A DNA stretch of 8,297 bases from Candidatus Sabulitectum sp. (lineage in GTDB: Bacteria; Fermentibacterota; Fermentibacteria; Fermentibacterales; JCC-6): assembly GCA_029934845.1 (NCBI GenBank), contig JAOZLN010000093.1, positions 240-8,536 of the forward strand, read 5' to 3'. Positions 1 through 5,886 of this stretch are shown here, piece after piece. The position numbers and the translations under genes are program-made. The notes beneath the pieces were generated by a model. That model was given only the letters and a program-made list of their open reading frames with translations, was not told where the DNA came from and did not search any database. How positions within the stretch are numbered: position 1 is the first letter of the stretch; every line of letters begins with the position of its first letter.

Positions 1-1
1 A

Positions 2-658
2 AAAAAGGCGGCAGAATCTTCCGGTGATAACAGGCATCTTGCACAAATTTTCCGGAACATATCTTCCCGAGGCGGTGACTTCAACAGATCCATTAATCCC
101 ACAGGTATTACCCCGCTTCATTTGGCTTCGGGACTTACAGACAGCTTTTTACTGAAGTCACTTCTGCAGGCTGGAGTTCAACCTGCTTCTACTACTGTTT
201 CAGGGGCAACAGCTCTTCACTCGGCAGTGTCTGCCGGTCGTGCAGAGAATGTTAAGTTGCTTCTCGCAGCAGGAGCTGATCCCGGTGCAGAAGACACCAA
301 CAGCAACGCTCCTTTGCATTTTTCTGTTCAGCTTGCCGATCCTGTTGCGATTGTTGAGCTTCTTCTTGCTGCAGGTGCAAAAGCCTATCACAGAAATTCT
401 CAACAGAAAACTTCTGTAGACATAGCAAAGGAAGAAGGGCATGTTGCCTGTCTGGAGCTTCTTTCAGAAAGTCTCAGGAATTTAAGAAGGAACTGTAACA
501 GGAAATGGAATTGTCCTGATTGCGGTGGTCAGATCAAAAGGCCTCCAAAGCACAAAGTCGAGTGGTTTATCTCTCTGGATATGTGGGATCACCTTCAGTT
601 CACATGTGGAGAATGCGGATCAGTAACATCGGCCACAGTACTGGACGGCGAGATCTGA
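2..658 (+). CDS. Ankyrin-repeat protein with C-terminal zinc ribbon, 5' end missing
   Basis: The frame is open from the first bases of the window, so this is the last 218 residues of a longer protein. A TTG at 122 is not a credible start, because it sits inside the first visible repeat (TPLHLAS, about residues 37-43) and has no ribosome binding site. About four ankyrin repeats are visible at residues 32-66, 67-100, 101-133 and 134-156. They show the TPLH/TALH turn and LLLAAGADP helix-loop pattern; the last is degenerate (TSVDIAKEEGH). After a short basic linker (NLRRNCNRK) come two cysteine pairs, CPDC at 171-174 and CGEC at 202-205, a spacing typical of a treble-clef or rubredoxin-like zinc ribbon. 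Ankyrin repeats bind protein partners; the ribbon probably binds zinc and may contact protein or nucleic acid. No signal peptide can be judged because the N-terminus is absent. The partner and biological role are unknown. Confidence 0.85.
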   Translation, partial: KKAAESSGDNRHLAQIFRNISSRGGDFNRSINPTGITPLHLASGLTDSFLLKSLLQAGVQPASTTVSGATALHSAVSAGRAENVKLLLAAGADPGAEDTNSNAPLHFSVQLADPVAIVELLLAAGAKAYHRNSQQKTSVDIAKEEGHVACLELLSESLRNLRRNCNRKWNCPDCGGQIKRPPKHKVEWFISLDMWDHLQFTCGECGSVTSATVLDGEI

Positions 659-670
659 TCTGATTGTTCC

Positions 671-1996
671 TCACTGTCTGAACAGAGGTTCCACAGCATT
701 CTCAAATATTTCCTTACACGCAGCTTTTACCTGTTGTCTGTACTCCGGAGCGCAGGCAACTGTTAGCAGGCTTCTGTTTGGCCTGGCTTTCATCATGTAT
801 TCTGCGAATGGAGGATCAATATCTTCCAGGGGAATCATCCGGTCTCTGCTGTCAAGGAATCTTATATCCAGTTTCTGGAACCGTTCTTCTGATATCTTAA
901 CAGCTTCAATTGGAAGATCCACCAGGATGTATCCTTGATCTACTCCGGACTTTGCTGAGATCTCACTGGTCAGAAGCTCTGCGATCCTGGCCGGGGTGCT
1001 GTTCTGATTTCTAAGACTGTTCAGAAAATGAATATCACTTTCTGAAGTTGTTACGGAATCTATCCTGAAAACCTGAGAGAAAAGGCCCTGTCTGTACTTT
1101 ACCCGCCATGCCATTTCTCTTACCCACGGGTCCGCAGATCCCTTTTCCATAAAACTCAGAATCTCGTCATCAGTCATGAACATGAAGTCTTTTATCTCTT
1201 TCAGCTCAACGACACTCTTGCGGGCTGCTGAAAGCAGCATACGGTCAACGATCCTGGTTTTCTTGTGGAGATAGACAGATGAGTACATCTGGAGCCTTGC
1301 AAGAAGAAAATCTCTTATGGCATTCAGTCCTTTTTCATGGAAAACAAGCCTTCCGTCTTTGATTGCCATAATAGAGATGATCCTGTCCACTTCTATATGG
1401 CCGAATGCAACCCCGGTGAAGTGAAAATCTCTTTGCAGATAATCAAGCATATCTGCATCAACTTCGCCAAAGATCATCTGCTGAGCAAACTCTTTTTTCG
1501 TGTATCTGCCTGTGATAAGATCCGCAACGTCCTCGGGATCGATGTGGTGCTTTCTAAGAATCTCAGGAATTTTTCCTGCTCCGCGCACAGGCATAATTGT
1601 TCTGCCGGTGACCATGTCGGCCACCAGGTCCATATGGTCTTCTCCTGTGAGTTCAAGGTAGAGTGGTTCCAGCGTGTGGGACCATGGAGTGTGGCCGATG
1701 TCGTGGAGAAGCCCTGCGGCTTCCACAAGGTTTCTGGTGGCATCAGAGCTGTCGTTGTATTCATCTGGACTTCTGTCGCTGAGGTGCCCTGCTATGCGTC
1801 CCGCAAGATGAGAAACACCAAGAGCGTGAGCAAGCCTCATGCAGTGGGCTCCGGGATAGCTCTGGAAGGTGGTTCCCAGCTGATGAATGAAGCTCAGTCT
1901 TTGAACCTCTACTGTCTTAAGAAGTTCTTCCTGCAGCAGAGAAAGACGAATTGTTCCCAGTACCGGCTCTCTTATGTACATTACCTTGTGATCCAT
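671..1996 (-). CDS. HD-domain phosphohydrolase, dGTPase/SAMHD1-like (COG1078 type)
   Basis: A 441-residue cytoplasmic HD-superfamily protein. Metal ligands are visible in order: H57 in MRLAHALGV (family form RFEHSLGV), H98-D99 in LLHDIGHTPWSH, and D182 in EVDADMLDYLQRD followed by FHFTGV. This is the arrangement of SAMHD1, dGTPases and the YdhJ-like COG1078 proteins, whose characterised members hydrolyse deoxynucleoside triphosphates or other phosphate esters. The exact substrate here cannot be read from sequence. The C-terminal 200 residues have no motif I recognise but match the usual length of the family. The ATG at 1996 is the only reasonable start: a GAGGGG Shine-Dalgarno at 2003-2008 lies six bases upstream, and an in-frame stop occurs nine codons upstream. 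The gene diverges from the PHP phosphoesterase gene and converges on the ankyrin gene. It looks intact and monocistronic within the window. Confidence 0.88.
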   Translation of the reverse strand: MDHKVMYIREPVLGTIRLSLLQEELLKTVEVQRLSFIHQLGTTFQSYPGAHCMRLAHALGVSHLAGRIAGHLSDRSPDEYNDSSDATRNLVEAAGLLHDIGHTPWSHTLEPLYLELTGEDHMDLVADMVTGRTIMPVRGAGKIPEILRKHHIDPEDVADLITGRYTKKEFAQQMIFGEVDADMLDYLQRDFHFTGVAFGHIEVDRIISIMAIKDGRLVFHEKGLNAIRDFLLARLQMYSSVYLHKKTRIVDRMLLSAARKSVVELKEIKDFMFMTDDEILSFMEKGSADPWVREMAWRVKYRQGLFSQVFRIDSVTTSESDIHFLNSLRNQNSTPARIAELLTSEISAKSGVDQGYILVDLPIEAVKISEERFQKLDIRFLDSRDRMIPLEDIDPPFAEYMMKARPNRSLLTVACAPEYRQQVKAACKEIFENAVEPLFRQ

Positions 1997-2085
1997 TGCA
2001 TGCCCCTCTTCTTTGAACTTTCATCGACCCTGGTTGTTACTTGACAGTCCTATGATAATATTCAAACCCTGAAGAAAGGAGAAAT
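1997..2085. promoter_or_regulatory. Divergent intergenic region between the HD and PHP genes
   Basis: These 89 bases must hold the 5' ends, and probably the promoters, of both divergent genes. It contains a GAGGGG site serving the minus-strand HD gene (2003-2008) and an AAGGAG site serving the plus-strand PHP gene (2076-2081, four bases before ATG). The AT-rich core TATGATAATATT (2051-2062) could supply a -10 element on either strand. A perfect TTGACA occurs at 2041-2046, but the hexamer 17 bases downstream (AAACCC) is not a -10, and TATGAT is only four bases away. No confident sigma-70 promoter pair can therefore be assigned. No long inverted repeat indicating an operator was seen. Confidence 0.45.
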
Positions 2086-2982
2086 ATGGGATTGTGCGAT
2101 TTTCATACACACAGTACAGTATCTGACGGCAGGCTGACACCAACCGAGTTGGTGGATGAGGCATCAAGATGCAGGCTTGAAGGATTCGCCATAAGCGATC
2201 ACGATACCCTCGCCGGAGTTAAAGAAGCGGCAGCAAGATCCCTGGAGCTCGGTTTGTTTTATGTTCCTGCAGTTGAGCTCAGCGTGGATCTGCACACAGG
2301 AGGGTCTGCTCACCTTCTTGGTTACTTCCCCGGAGCAGATCTTTCCATGCTTTGCGATTCTTCTTCAGAAATACAAAGAGCTTTGCAGTATGTTGTTGAT
2401 GGAAGAAATTCAAGAAATCCTGCTATCGTCAAAAAATTCCAGGAACTCGGTTTCGACATAACAATGGAAGATGTTCTTGCTGAAGCAGGCGATGCGGTTG
2501 TTGGAAGACCTCATATCGCTTCTGTTCTTGTGAAGAAGGGGCTTGTTGGTTCCTCAGAGGAGGTATTCAACAGGTACCTCGGATCCGGTAAGCCTGCATA
2601 TGTAGACAGAAAGAGACTGGGAGATTACAGAGCTATCGAGATAGTCAGGCAGGCAGGGGGGCTGCCGGTGCTGGCACATCCTAAGTATATTCAGGTAGAG
2701 AATCTTCGCGGGTTGGGAGCACTTGTATCTTCTCTGGCTGATTCAGGCCTTGCAGGCCTTGAGGCATACTATCCTGATCAGGGCGGAACCATGATCTCCT
2801 TTCTGGAGGACGCTGCTGTTAAGCACGATCTTCTGCTTACAGGAGGAAGTGATTTTCATGGGATAAAACACCCGCTTCCGGGATGGTGTGACGGTTCTTT
2901 CGGAGTTGATACAGATAGGATTAACAGTTTTATGAAGGTATGCATTTCCAGGGGAAGGATCACAAATGGCAAAATTGAGTGA
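2086..2982 (+). CDS. PHP-domain metal-dependent phosphoesterase, TrpH/RNase AM-like
   Basis: A 298-residue PHP-family phosphoesterase. The conserved metal-binding motifs are all visible: H7 and H9 in DFHTHSTVSDG with D14, D38-H39 in ISDHD, E64 in AVELS, H76 in AHLLGY, H143 in GRPHIA, H198 in LAHPK, and D256/H258 in GGSDFHG. The order, the GRPHIA segment and the length match COG0613 proteins such as E. coli TrpH (YciV/RNase AM). Those use a trinuclear metal centre to release 5' nucleotides from short RNA and to hydrolyse 3',5'-nucleoside bisphosphates. A similar activity is expected here but the substrate is inferred. The start is supported by AAGGAG four bases before the ATG. It is the first gene of a plus-strand cluster, and its 3' end overlaps the next gene by 17 bases. 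No truncation or missing ligand was seen. Confidence 0.9.
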   Translation: MGLCDFHTHSTVSDGRLTPTELVDEASRCRLEGFAISDHDTLAGVKEAAARSLELGLFYVPAVELSVDLHTGGSAHLLGYFPGADLSMLCDSSSEIQRALQYVVDGRNSRNPAIVKKFQELGFDITMEDVLAEAGDAVVGRPHIASVLVKKGLVGSSEEVFNRYLGSGKPAYVDRKRLGDYRAIEIVRQAGGLPVLAHPKYIQVENLRGLGALVSSLADSGLAGLEAYYPDQGGTMISFLEDAAVKHDLLLTGGSDFHGIKHPLPGWCDGSFGVDTDRINSFMKVCISRGRITNGKIE

Positions 2983-3172
2983 TATTGTTAAGCAGATTGA
3001 CAAAACAGCGAAAGACGGAGACAGAGTAAAGGCTCTTAAGATGCTGGACAGTTTGCTGAAAAAGGTTCCCGAGGCGAAGGCTCAGCCATTGCTCAAGAGA
3101 CGGAAATTGTACAGAGGCGAGCTTGCCACAGAAAACCGTATTATAGCGTTGGAGAAACAGTACAACATCTAA
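2966..3172 (+). CDS. Small basic helical protein of unknown function
   Basis: A 68-residue protein that I do not recognise. It is rich in Lys and Arg against fewer Asp/Glu, so strongly basic, and looks almost wholly alpha-helical with no signal peptide, membrane segment or cysteine. Residues about 18-52 (GDRVKALKMLDSLLKKVP through LYRGEL) resemble a single TPR-like helix pair, with A23, L24, L27, L30, L31 and P35 in suggestive positions; this is a pattern impression only. It is likely a real gene: an AAGGA at 2955-2959 sits six bases before the ATG, it overlaps the end of the PHP gene by 17 bases, and its stop codon shares a base with the next start (TAATG). That arrangement suggests translational coupling to both neighbours. 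Its role could be as an accessory to either neighbour, but nothing in the sequence decides this. Confidence 0.7.
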   Translation: MAKLSDIVKQIDKTAKDGDRVKALKMLDSLLKKVPEAKAQPLLKRRKLYRGELATENRIIALEKQYNI

Positions 3173-3189
3173 TGCGAAGCTGTTTTTTC
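3151..3189 (+). promoter_or_regulatory. Possible RNA hairpin enclosing the lipoprotein start codon
   Basis: GGAGAAACAG (3151-3160) can pair over ten positions, two of them G-U, with CTGTTTTTTC (3180-3189). The 19-base loop holds the stop codon of the small gene and the ATG of the lipoprotein gene. The left arm contains the only GGAG near this start, but at 16-17 bases from the ATG it is too far for normal use. Folding would sequester GGAG, whereas ribosomes finishing the small gene would open the stem, so coupled translation is plausible. The stem is mainly A-U and the loop is long, so it may be weak or accidental. Confidence 0.25.
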
Positions 3190-3951
3190 TTTTTCCTTTT
3201 TCTTTTGTCTATCGGCTGTGTACAGGGAATAGTTTCCAGATCTAATGATGTCTCTTCTTATGCCGCCCGCGCTTCATGGCAGTGGGAAAGCACTGATCAC
3301 TTTCTTGTGAGAGGGCGTGCAAGACTAGAGGGCAGGAATCAGGTTTTTTCAGGCCCCCTGCTCGTGTGGGCATCCAGGTCCGTTCCGGCTGTCAGGGCTG
3401 ATTTTTGTGGTCCCGACGGGTCGCCGTTGATTTCACTTCTTGTTGATTCATCCGGGTGCCTGATCTATTATCCGGAAGATGCCAGTGCCTTCTTTTTTGC
3501 TGGTGGTATGCCCGCTGGAAGTGGTTTACTTGATGCTTACGCACTGATTTCCTTGATCAGAACCGGTTTTCCCGCAGTACCTGTTCAATGGGAAATGGTT
3601 GCTTCCAGCGATACATCTTCACTGGAAGTGAATCAATGGTATTTTCTTTCCCGGGCAGGTTCGGACACCGCTGTGGTTTCGTTGAAACATTCAGATATCT
3701 TTCCTTTATTTGATGCAGGAGATTTCTCTCTGGAGGTAACCGCTTCCTCATGGCATGACGAATTCAACGCATGGCCAATGGAATGGCGATTGCGTTCTTC
3801 ATCGGTGAATGCAGTTGCGCGGATAAGAAGCTATGATGTTCAGAGAGAGCCGCAGAGTTCGGTGTGGAACATGGTTGTGCCTGTTCCGGTAGATACAGTA
3901 AGAACTGACGGCGGATTCTGGCAGTCATGCTTTGCTCTTCCAATTCGTTAA
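3172..3951 (+). CDS. Lipoprotein, LolB/DUF4292-like (putative)
   Basis: A 259-residue exported lipoprotein. It begins with a short n-region (R2), a very Phe/Leu-rich core (residues 4-12) and a lipobox LSIGC, with Cys16 as the predicted lipidated residue. Ser at -3 is unusual but allowed. The mature part resembles the LolA/LolB-type half-barrel fold. It has FLVRGRARLEG (44-54) followed by a strand VFSGPLLVW, an LRLSGPLG-like segment ADFCGPDGSPLISLLVD (76-92), and a segment DAYALISLIRTGFP (121-134) like LolB's LRQWILGLP. Near the end, WPMEWRLRSS then VARIRSYDVQ (201-224) mimics LolB's closing strands. LolB inserts lipoproteins into the outer membrane; DUF4292 proteins share the fold without a settled role. 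Assignment is inference from pattern and length. It overlaps the small gene by one base and lacks its own well-spaced Shine-Dalgarno, so expression probably depends on coupling. The first codons form a striking pyrimidine tract (3181-3206). Confidence 0.75.
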   Translation: MRSCFFFFLFLLSIGCVQGIVSRSNDVSSYAARASWQWESTDHFLVRGRARLEGRNQVFSGPLLVWASRSVPAVRADFCGPDGSPLISLLVDSSGCLIYYPEDASAFFFAGGMPAGSGLLDAYALISLIRTGFPAVPVQWEMVASSDTSSLEVNQWYFLSRAGSDTAVVSLKHSDIFPLFDAGDFSLEVTASSWHDEFNAWPMEWRLRSSSVNAVARIRSYDVQREPQSSVWNMVVPVPVDTVRTDGGFWQSCFALPIR

Positions 3952-3966
3952 CTTCTTTCAGTTAAC
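3947..3966 (+). terminator. Short stem-loop at the end of the lipoprotein gene, weak terminator candidate
   Basis: A perfect seven-base inverted repeat, GTTAACT (3947-3953) and AGTTAAC (3960-3966), with a six-base loop TCTTTC, overlaps the lipoprotein stop codon. It is AT-rich and is not followed by a run of T (ACAGCACCC follows), so it lacks the hallmark of an intrinsic terminator. It might protect a 3' end or do nothing. Confidence 0.25.
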
Positions 3967-4088
3967 ACAGCACCCAGAAGCCATACCCTTTTAAGGTAAC
4001 CCCTTTTCATCTGATTCGCCAAGTAGTATATAGCCTGCGTTACCAGAGTAAACATGCTTATTCTACCGCGGGAGATTGAAACAATGGG
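3952..4088 (+). promoter_or_regulatory. Upstream region of the rod operon with a candidate promoter
   Basis: This 137-base spacer is the only sizeable gap before five tightly packed genes, so it probably carries the mre operon promoter. The best pair I see is TTTTCA (4004-4009) and TATATA (4027-4032) with a 17-base spacer. Each hexamer matches the sigma-70 consensus only partly. GGTAAC (3995-4000) and GTTACC (4039-4044) are inverted copies flanking this pair, 38 bases apart; the match is too short to call an operator. A ribosome binding site GGAG lies at 4071-4074. No small RNA or tRNA is evident. Confidence 0.4.
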
Positions 4089-4092
4089 ATGA
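4071..4092 (+). promoter_or_regulatory. mreB translation start region with a two-codon upstream ORF
   Basis: GGAG at 4071-4074 is nine bases from an ATG at 4084 but 14 bases from the mreB ATG at 4089. The first ATG reads only Met-Gly-stop (ATGGGATGA), and its stop overlaps the mreB ATG as ATGA. The spacing therefore favours initiation at the tiny ORF, followed by termination and reinitiation at mreB. An in-frame stop at 4077-4079 rules out an upstream mreB start. An alternative is that ribosomes simply tolerate the longer spacing. Confidence 0.4.
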
Positions 4093-5141
4093 GGAACTTT
4101 TTCGCCAGGTTAACAGGCTCTGACAGTTCAAGCGGAACCGGAATGTTTTCTTCTGCAATGGCTATAGATCTTGGCACCGCCAACACTGTTATTCATCAGC
4201 TGGACAGAGGCATCATTCTTGAAGAACCCAGTGTAATTGCCCTGGAGAGAGACACTGGAAATGTTCTTGCAGTTGGTACGGAAGCCAAGGCAATGCTTGG
4301 AAGAACAGGTGCTGATATATCAGTTGTGCGTCCTTTGAAAGACGGTGTTATCAAAGAGGCCACTGCAACTATGGCAATGTTGAGGCGATTCTTCGAGCAG
4401 GCTCAGACCAAACGATTCTCCATGCGCCCCAGGGTGCTTGTATGCGTACCGAGCGGAATCACTGAGGTTGAAGTTAACGCTGTTCGCTCATCGCTTGAAA
4501 GGGCTGGTGCAAGAGAGGTTCTGTTGGTACCGGAACCACTTGCAGCTGCAGTGGGCGTTGGTCTTCCAGTTGAATCTGCCGTTGGCAACATGGTTGTTGA
4601 TATTGGGGGGGGAACCACAGAAGTTGCTGTGATCAGCCTTAACTCTATAGCAGCAGACAGTTCCATCAGGGTTGGCGGAGATGAAATGAATGAAGCCATA
4701 ATTAACTATATGAAGAAAACCGCTTATCTTCTTATAGGAGAACGAACAGCAGAGATGGTTAAAATAAAGCTGGGGTCTATGCTGGACGAAGACACCAGAG
4801 AAGAAGAGGTTAGCGGAATGGATGCCACTTACGGTATTCCAAAGACCACAATAGTAAAGGCAAGTCAGATAAGAGCGGCACTTCAGCAACCAGTTAACGC
4901 AATCATACAGGCGGTACAGCAGGGGTTGGAAAGAACTCCTCCCGAGTTGGGCAGAGACATTGTTAACCGCGGGATCGTGCTTACCGGAGGCGGTGCTCTT
5001 CTTTGCGGGCTGGATGTTCTTCTTACAAGGGAAACCGGTCTTCCTATCAGAATAGCGGACAATCCTCTGTCTTGTACTGTGCTGGGAGCAGGTATTATTC
5101 TCTCCGATCTATACAGGTATCGCAAACTGCTGATCAACTGA
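4089..5141 (+). CDS. mreB: Rod shape-determining actin-like protein MreB
   Basis: A 350-residue bacterial actin homologue, the usual MreB length. It polymerises with ATP into membrane-attached filaments that organise lateral-wall synthesis. The nucleotide-binding signatures are present: phosphate-1 AIDLGTANT (25-33), the catalytic Glu149 in VPEPLAAA, phosphate-2 VVDIGGGTTEVA (169-180), and the adenosine motif GIVLTGGGALLCG (295-307). GERTAE (217-222) is also typical. The N-terminal MRNFFARL is amphipathic, matching the membrane-binding helix of Gram-negative MreB proteins; this supports the start at 4089 over later Met19 or Met24. A Ser/Gly-rich stretch (10-18) joins this helix to the actin fold and is longer than in E. 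coli MreB. It heads the mre operon, with one base between its stop and the mreC start. A run of eight G occurs in the phosphate-2 codons. Confidence 0.97.
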   Translation: MRNFFARLTGSDSSSGTGMFSSAMAIDLGTANTVIHQLDRGIILEEPSVIALERDTGNVLAVGTEAKAMLGRTGADISVVRPLKDGVIKEATATMAMLRRFFEQAQTKRFSMRPRVLVCVPSGITEVEVNAVRSSLERAGAREVLLVPEPLAAAVGVGLPVESAVGNMVVDIGGGTTEVAVISLNSIAADSSIRVGGDEMNEAIINYMKKTAYLLIGERTAEMVKIKLGSMLDEDTREEEVSGMDATYGIPKTTIVKASQIRAALQQPVNAIIQAVQQGLERTPPELGRDIVNRGIVLTGGGALLCGLDVLLTRETGLPIRIADNPLSCTVLGAGIILSDLYRYRKLLIN

Positions 5142-5142
5142 C

Positions 5143-5886
5143 ATGAGAAATCGTGATGTAAGACTGATATGGAACATTGCAGCAGCAGTAGTTCTTCTTT
5201 TTCTGGGTCCATCTGTTCTTGGTGTCGGCGGGTCAATTCTGGGATCCAGGTTTGCGTCACTGTTTTTTTCGGACATAAATACAACAAATTCAGAATATCT
5301 TTCCCTTTCGGTGAAATTGATGCTTGAGAACGCGGAGCTAAGAGAGATGGCAGCAAAAAGCAGGTTGTACCGTTCAATGCTTAATTACACCAGGATGCCT
5401 GATGTTACAGCAATGGTTGGAAGGGTAATGTACCGATCAGAGGGGTTGATCAGGGGAGACCTTGTGATAGATCGAGGATCGGATCAAGGAGTTTACAACG
5501 GGGCAGTCTGCATTAACAGCAGTGGTCTTGTGGGTATTATTACCTCGGTTGAATCAGGCAGCTCTACAGTTGTTCCAATCACAAGCCCTGCGATTCATGT
5601 GAGTTGCATAACTGCAAATACCGGATCTCTTGGTATTCTTGGCTCCGAATCAGGAGGAAGACTCAGGCTTCAGTATGTAGACAGTTCAGCAGATCCGGAA
5701 GTAGGTGAGACAGTTCTTACCAGCAGGTTTGGAGGGGTTTATCCTGAAGGGCTGGTTGTTGGCAGAGTTGTGAGCGTTTCAGAGGGAGGCAGAGGGCTGG
5801 ACCTTTCTCTGGCAGTAAGTCCTGCAGTTGATTTTGAGAGGGTTGACGAGGTTCTTATCCTTTTATCCGAGGATCATCGGGAATGA
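5143..5886 (+). CDS. mreC: Rod shape-determining protein MreC
   Basis: A 247-residue bitopic inner-membrane protein of the elongasome that bridges MreB/MreD to PBP2 in the periplasm and promotes PBP2 activation. A short cytoplasmic tail is followed by one membrane segment (about 9-30), then a short coiled coil (about 50-75, SVKLMLENAELREMAAK) and the paired beta domains. Family signatures are VIDRGSDQGVYNGAVCINSSGLVG (108-131, interrupted here only as a position range), GETVLTSRFGGVYPEGLVVG (188-207) and the closing VDEVLIL (234-240). It is shorter than E. coli MreC (367 residues): it ends just after the second beta domain with no proline-rich tail. It starts one base after the mreB stop without a clear Shine-Dalgarno, which points to coupled translation. 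Its stop overlaps the mreD start (ATGA). Confidence 0.95.
   Translation: MRNRDVRLIWNIAAAVVLLFLGPSVLGVGGSILGSRFASLFFSDINTTNSEYLSLSVKLMLENAELREMAAKSRLYRSMLNYTRMPDVTAMVGRVMYRSEGLIRGDLVIDRGSDQGVYNGAVCINSSGLVGIITSVESGSSTVVPITSPAIHVSCITANTGSLGILGSESGGRLRLQYVDSSADPEVGETVLTSRFGGVYPEGLVVGRVVSVSEGGRGLDLSLAVSPAVDFERVDEVLILLSEDHRE

Noticed and set aside
200..442. An 80-codon minus-strand frame opposite the ankyrin repeats
   Set aside because: Cysteine- and arginine-rich translation opposite a repeat-coding sequence, with no independent support.
659..670. A bidirectional terminator between the convergent ankyrin and HD genes
   Set aside because: Only 12 bases separate the stop codons, and no GC-rich hairpin or T-run is visible there or in the adjacent coding ends.
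1337..2044. A 235-codon open frame on the plus strand inside the HD gene
   Set aside because: It lies opposite a protein with intact catalytic motifs, its translation is low-complexity-free but shows no recognisable domain, and it has no proper start site; it is a shadow of the real gene.
3181..3206. The T-rich tract at the start of the lipoprotein gene as an intrinsic terminator
   Set aside because: The tract is interrupted by C residues, encodes the Phe-rich signal peptide core, and the only upstream stem is A-U rich with a long loop.
4883..5377. A 164-codon minus-strand frame across the mreB-mreC junction
   Set aside because: It runs antisense to two clearly recognised genes, spans their boundary, and resembles no known protein.
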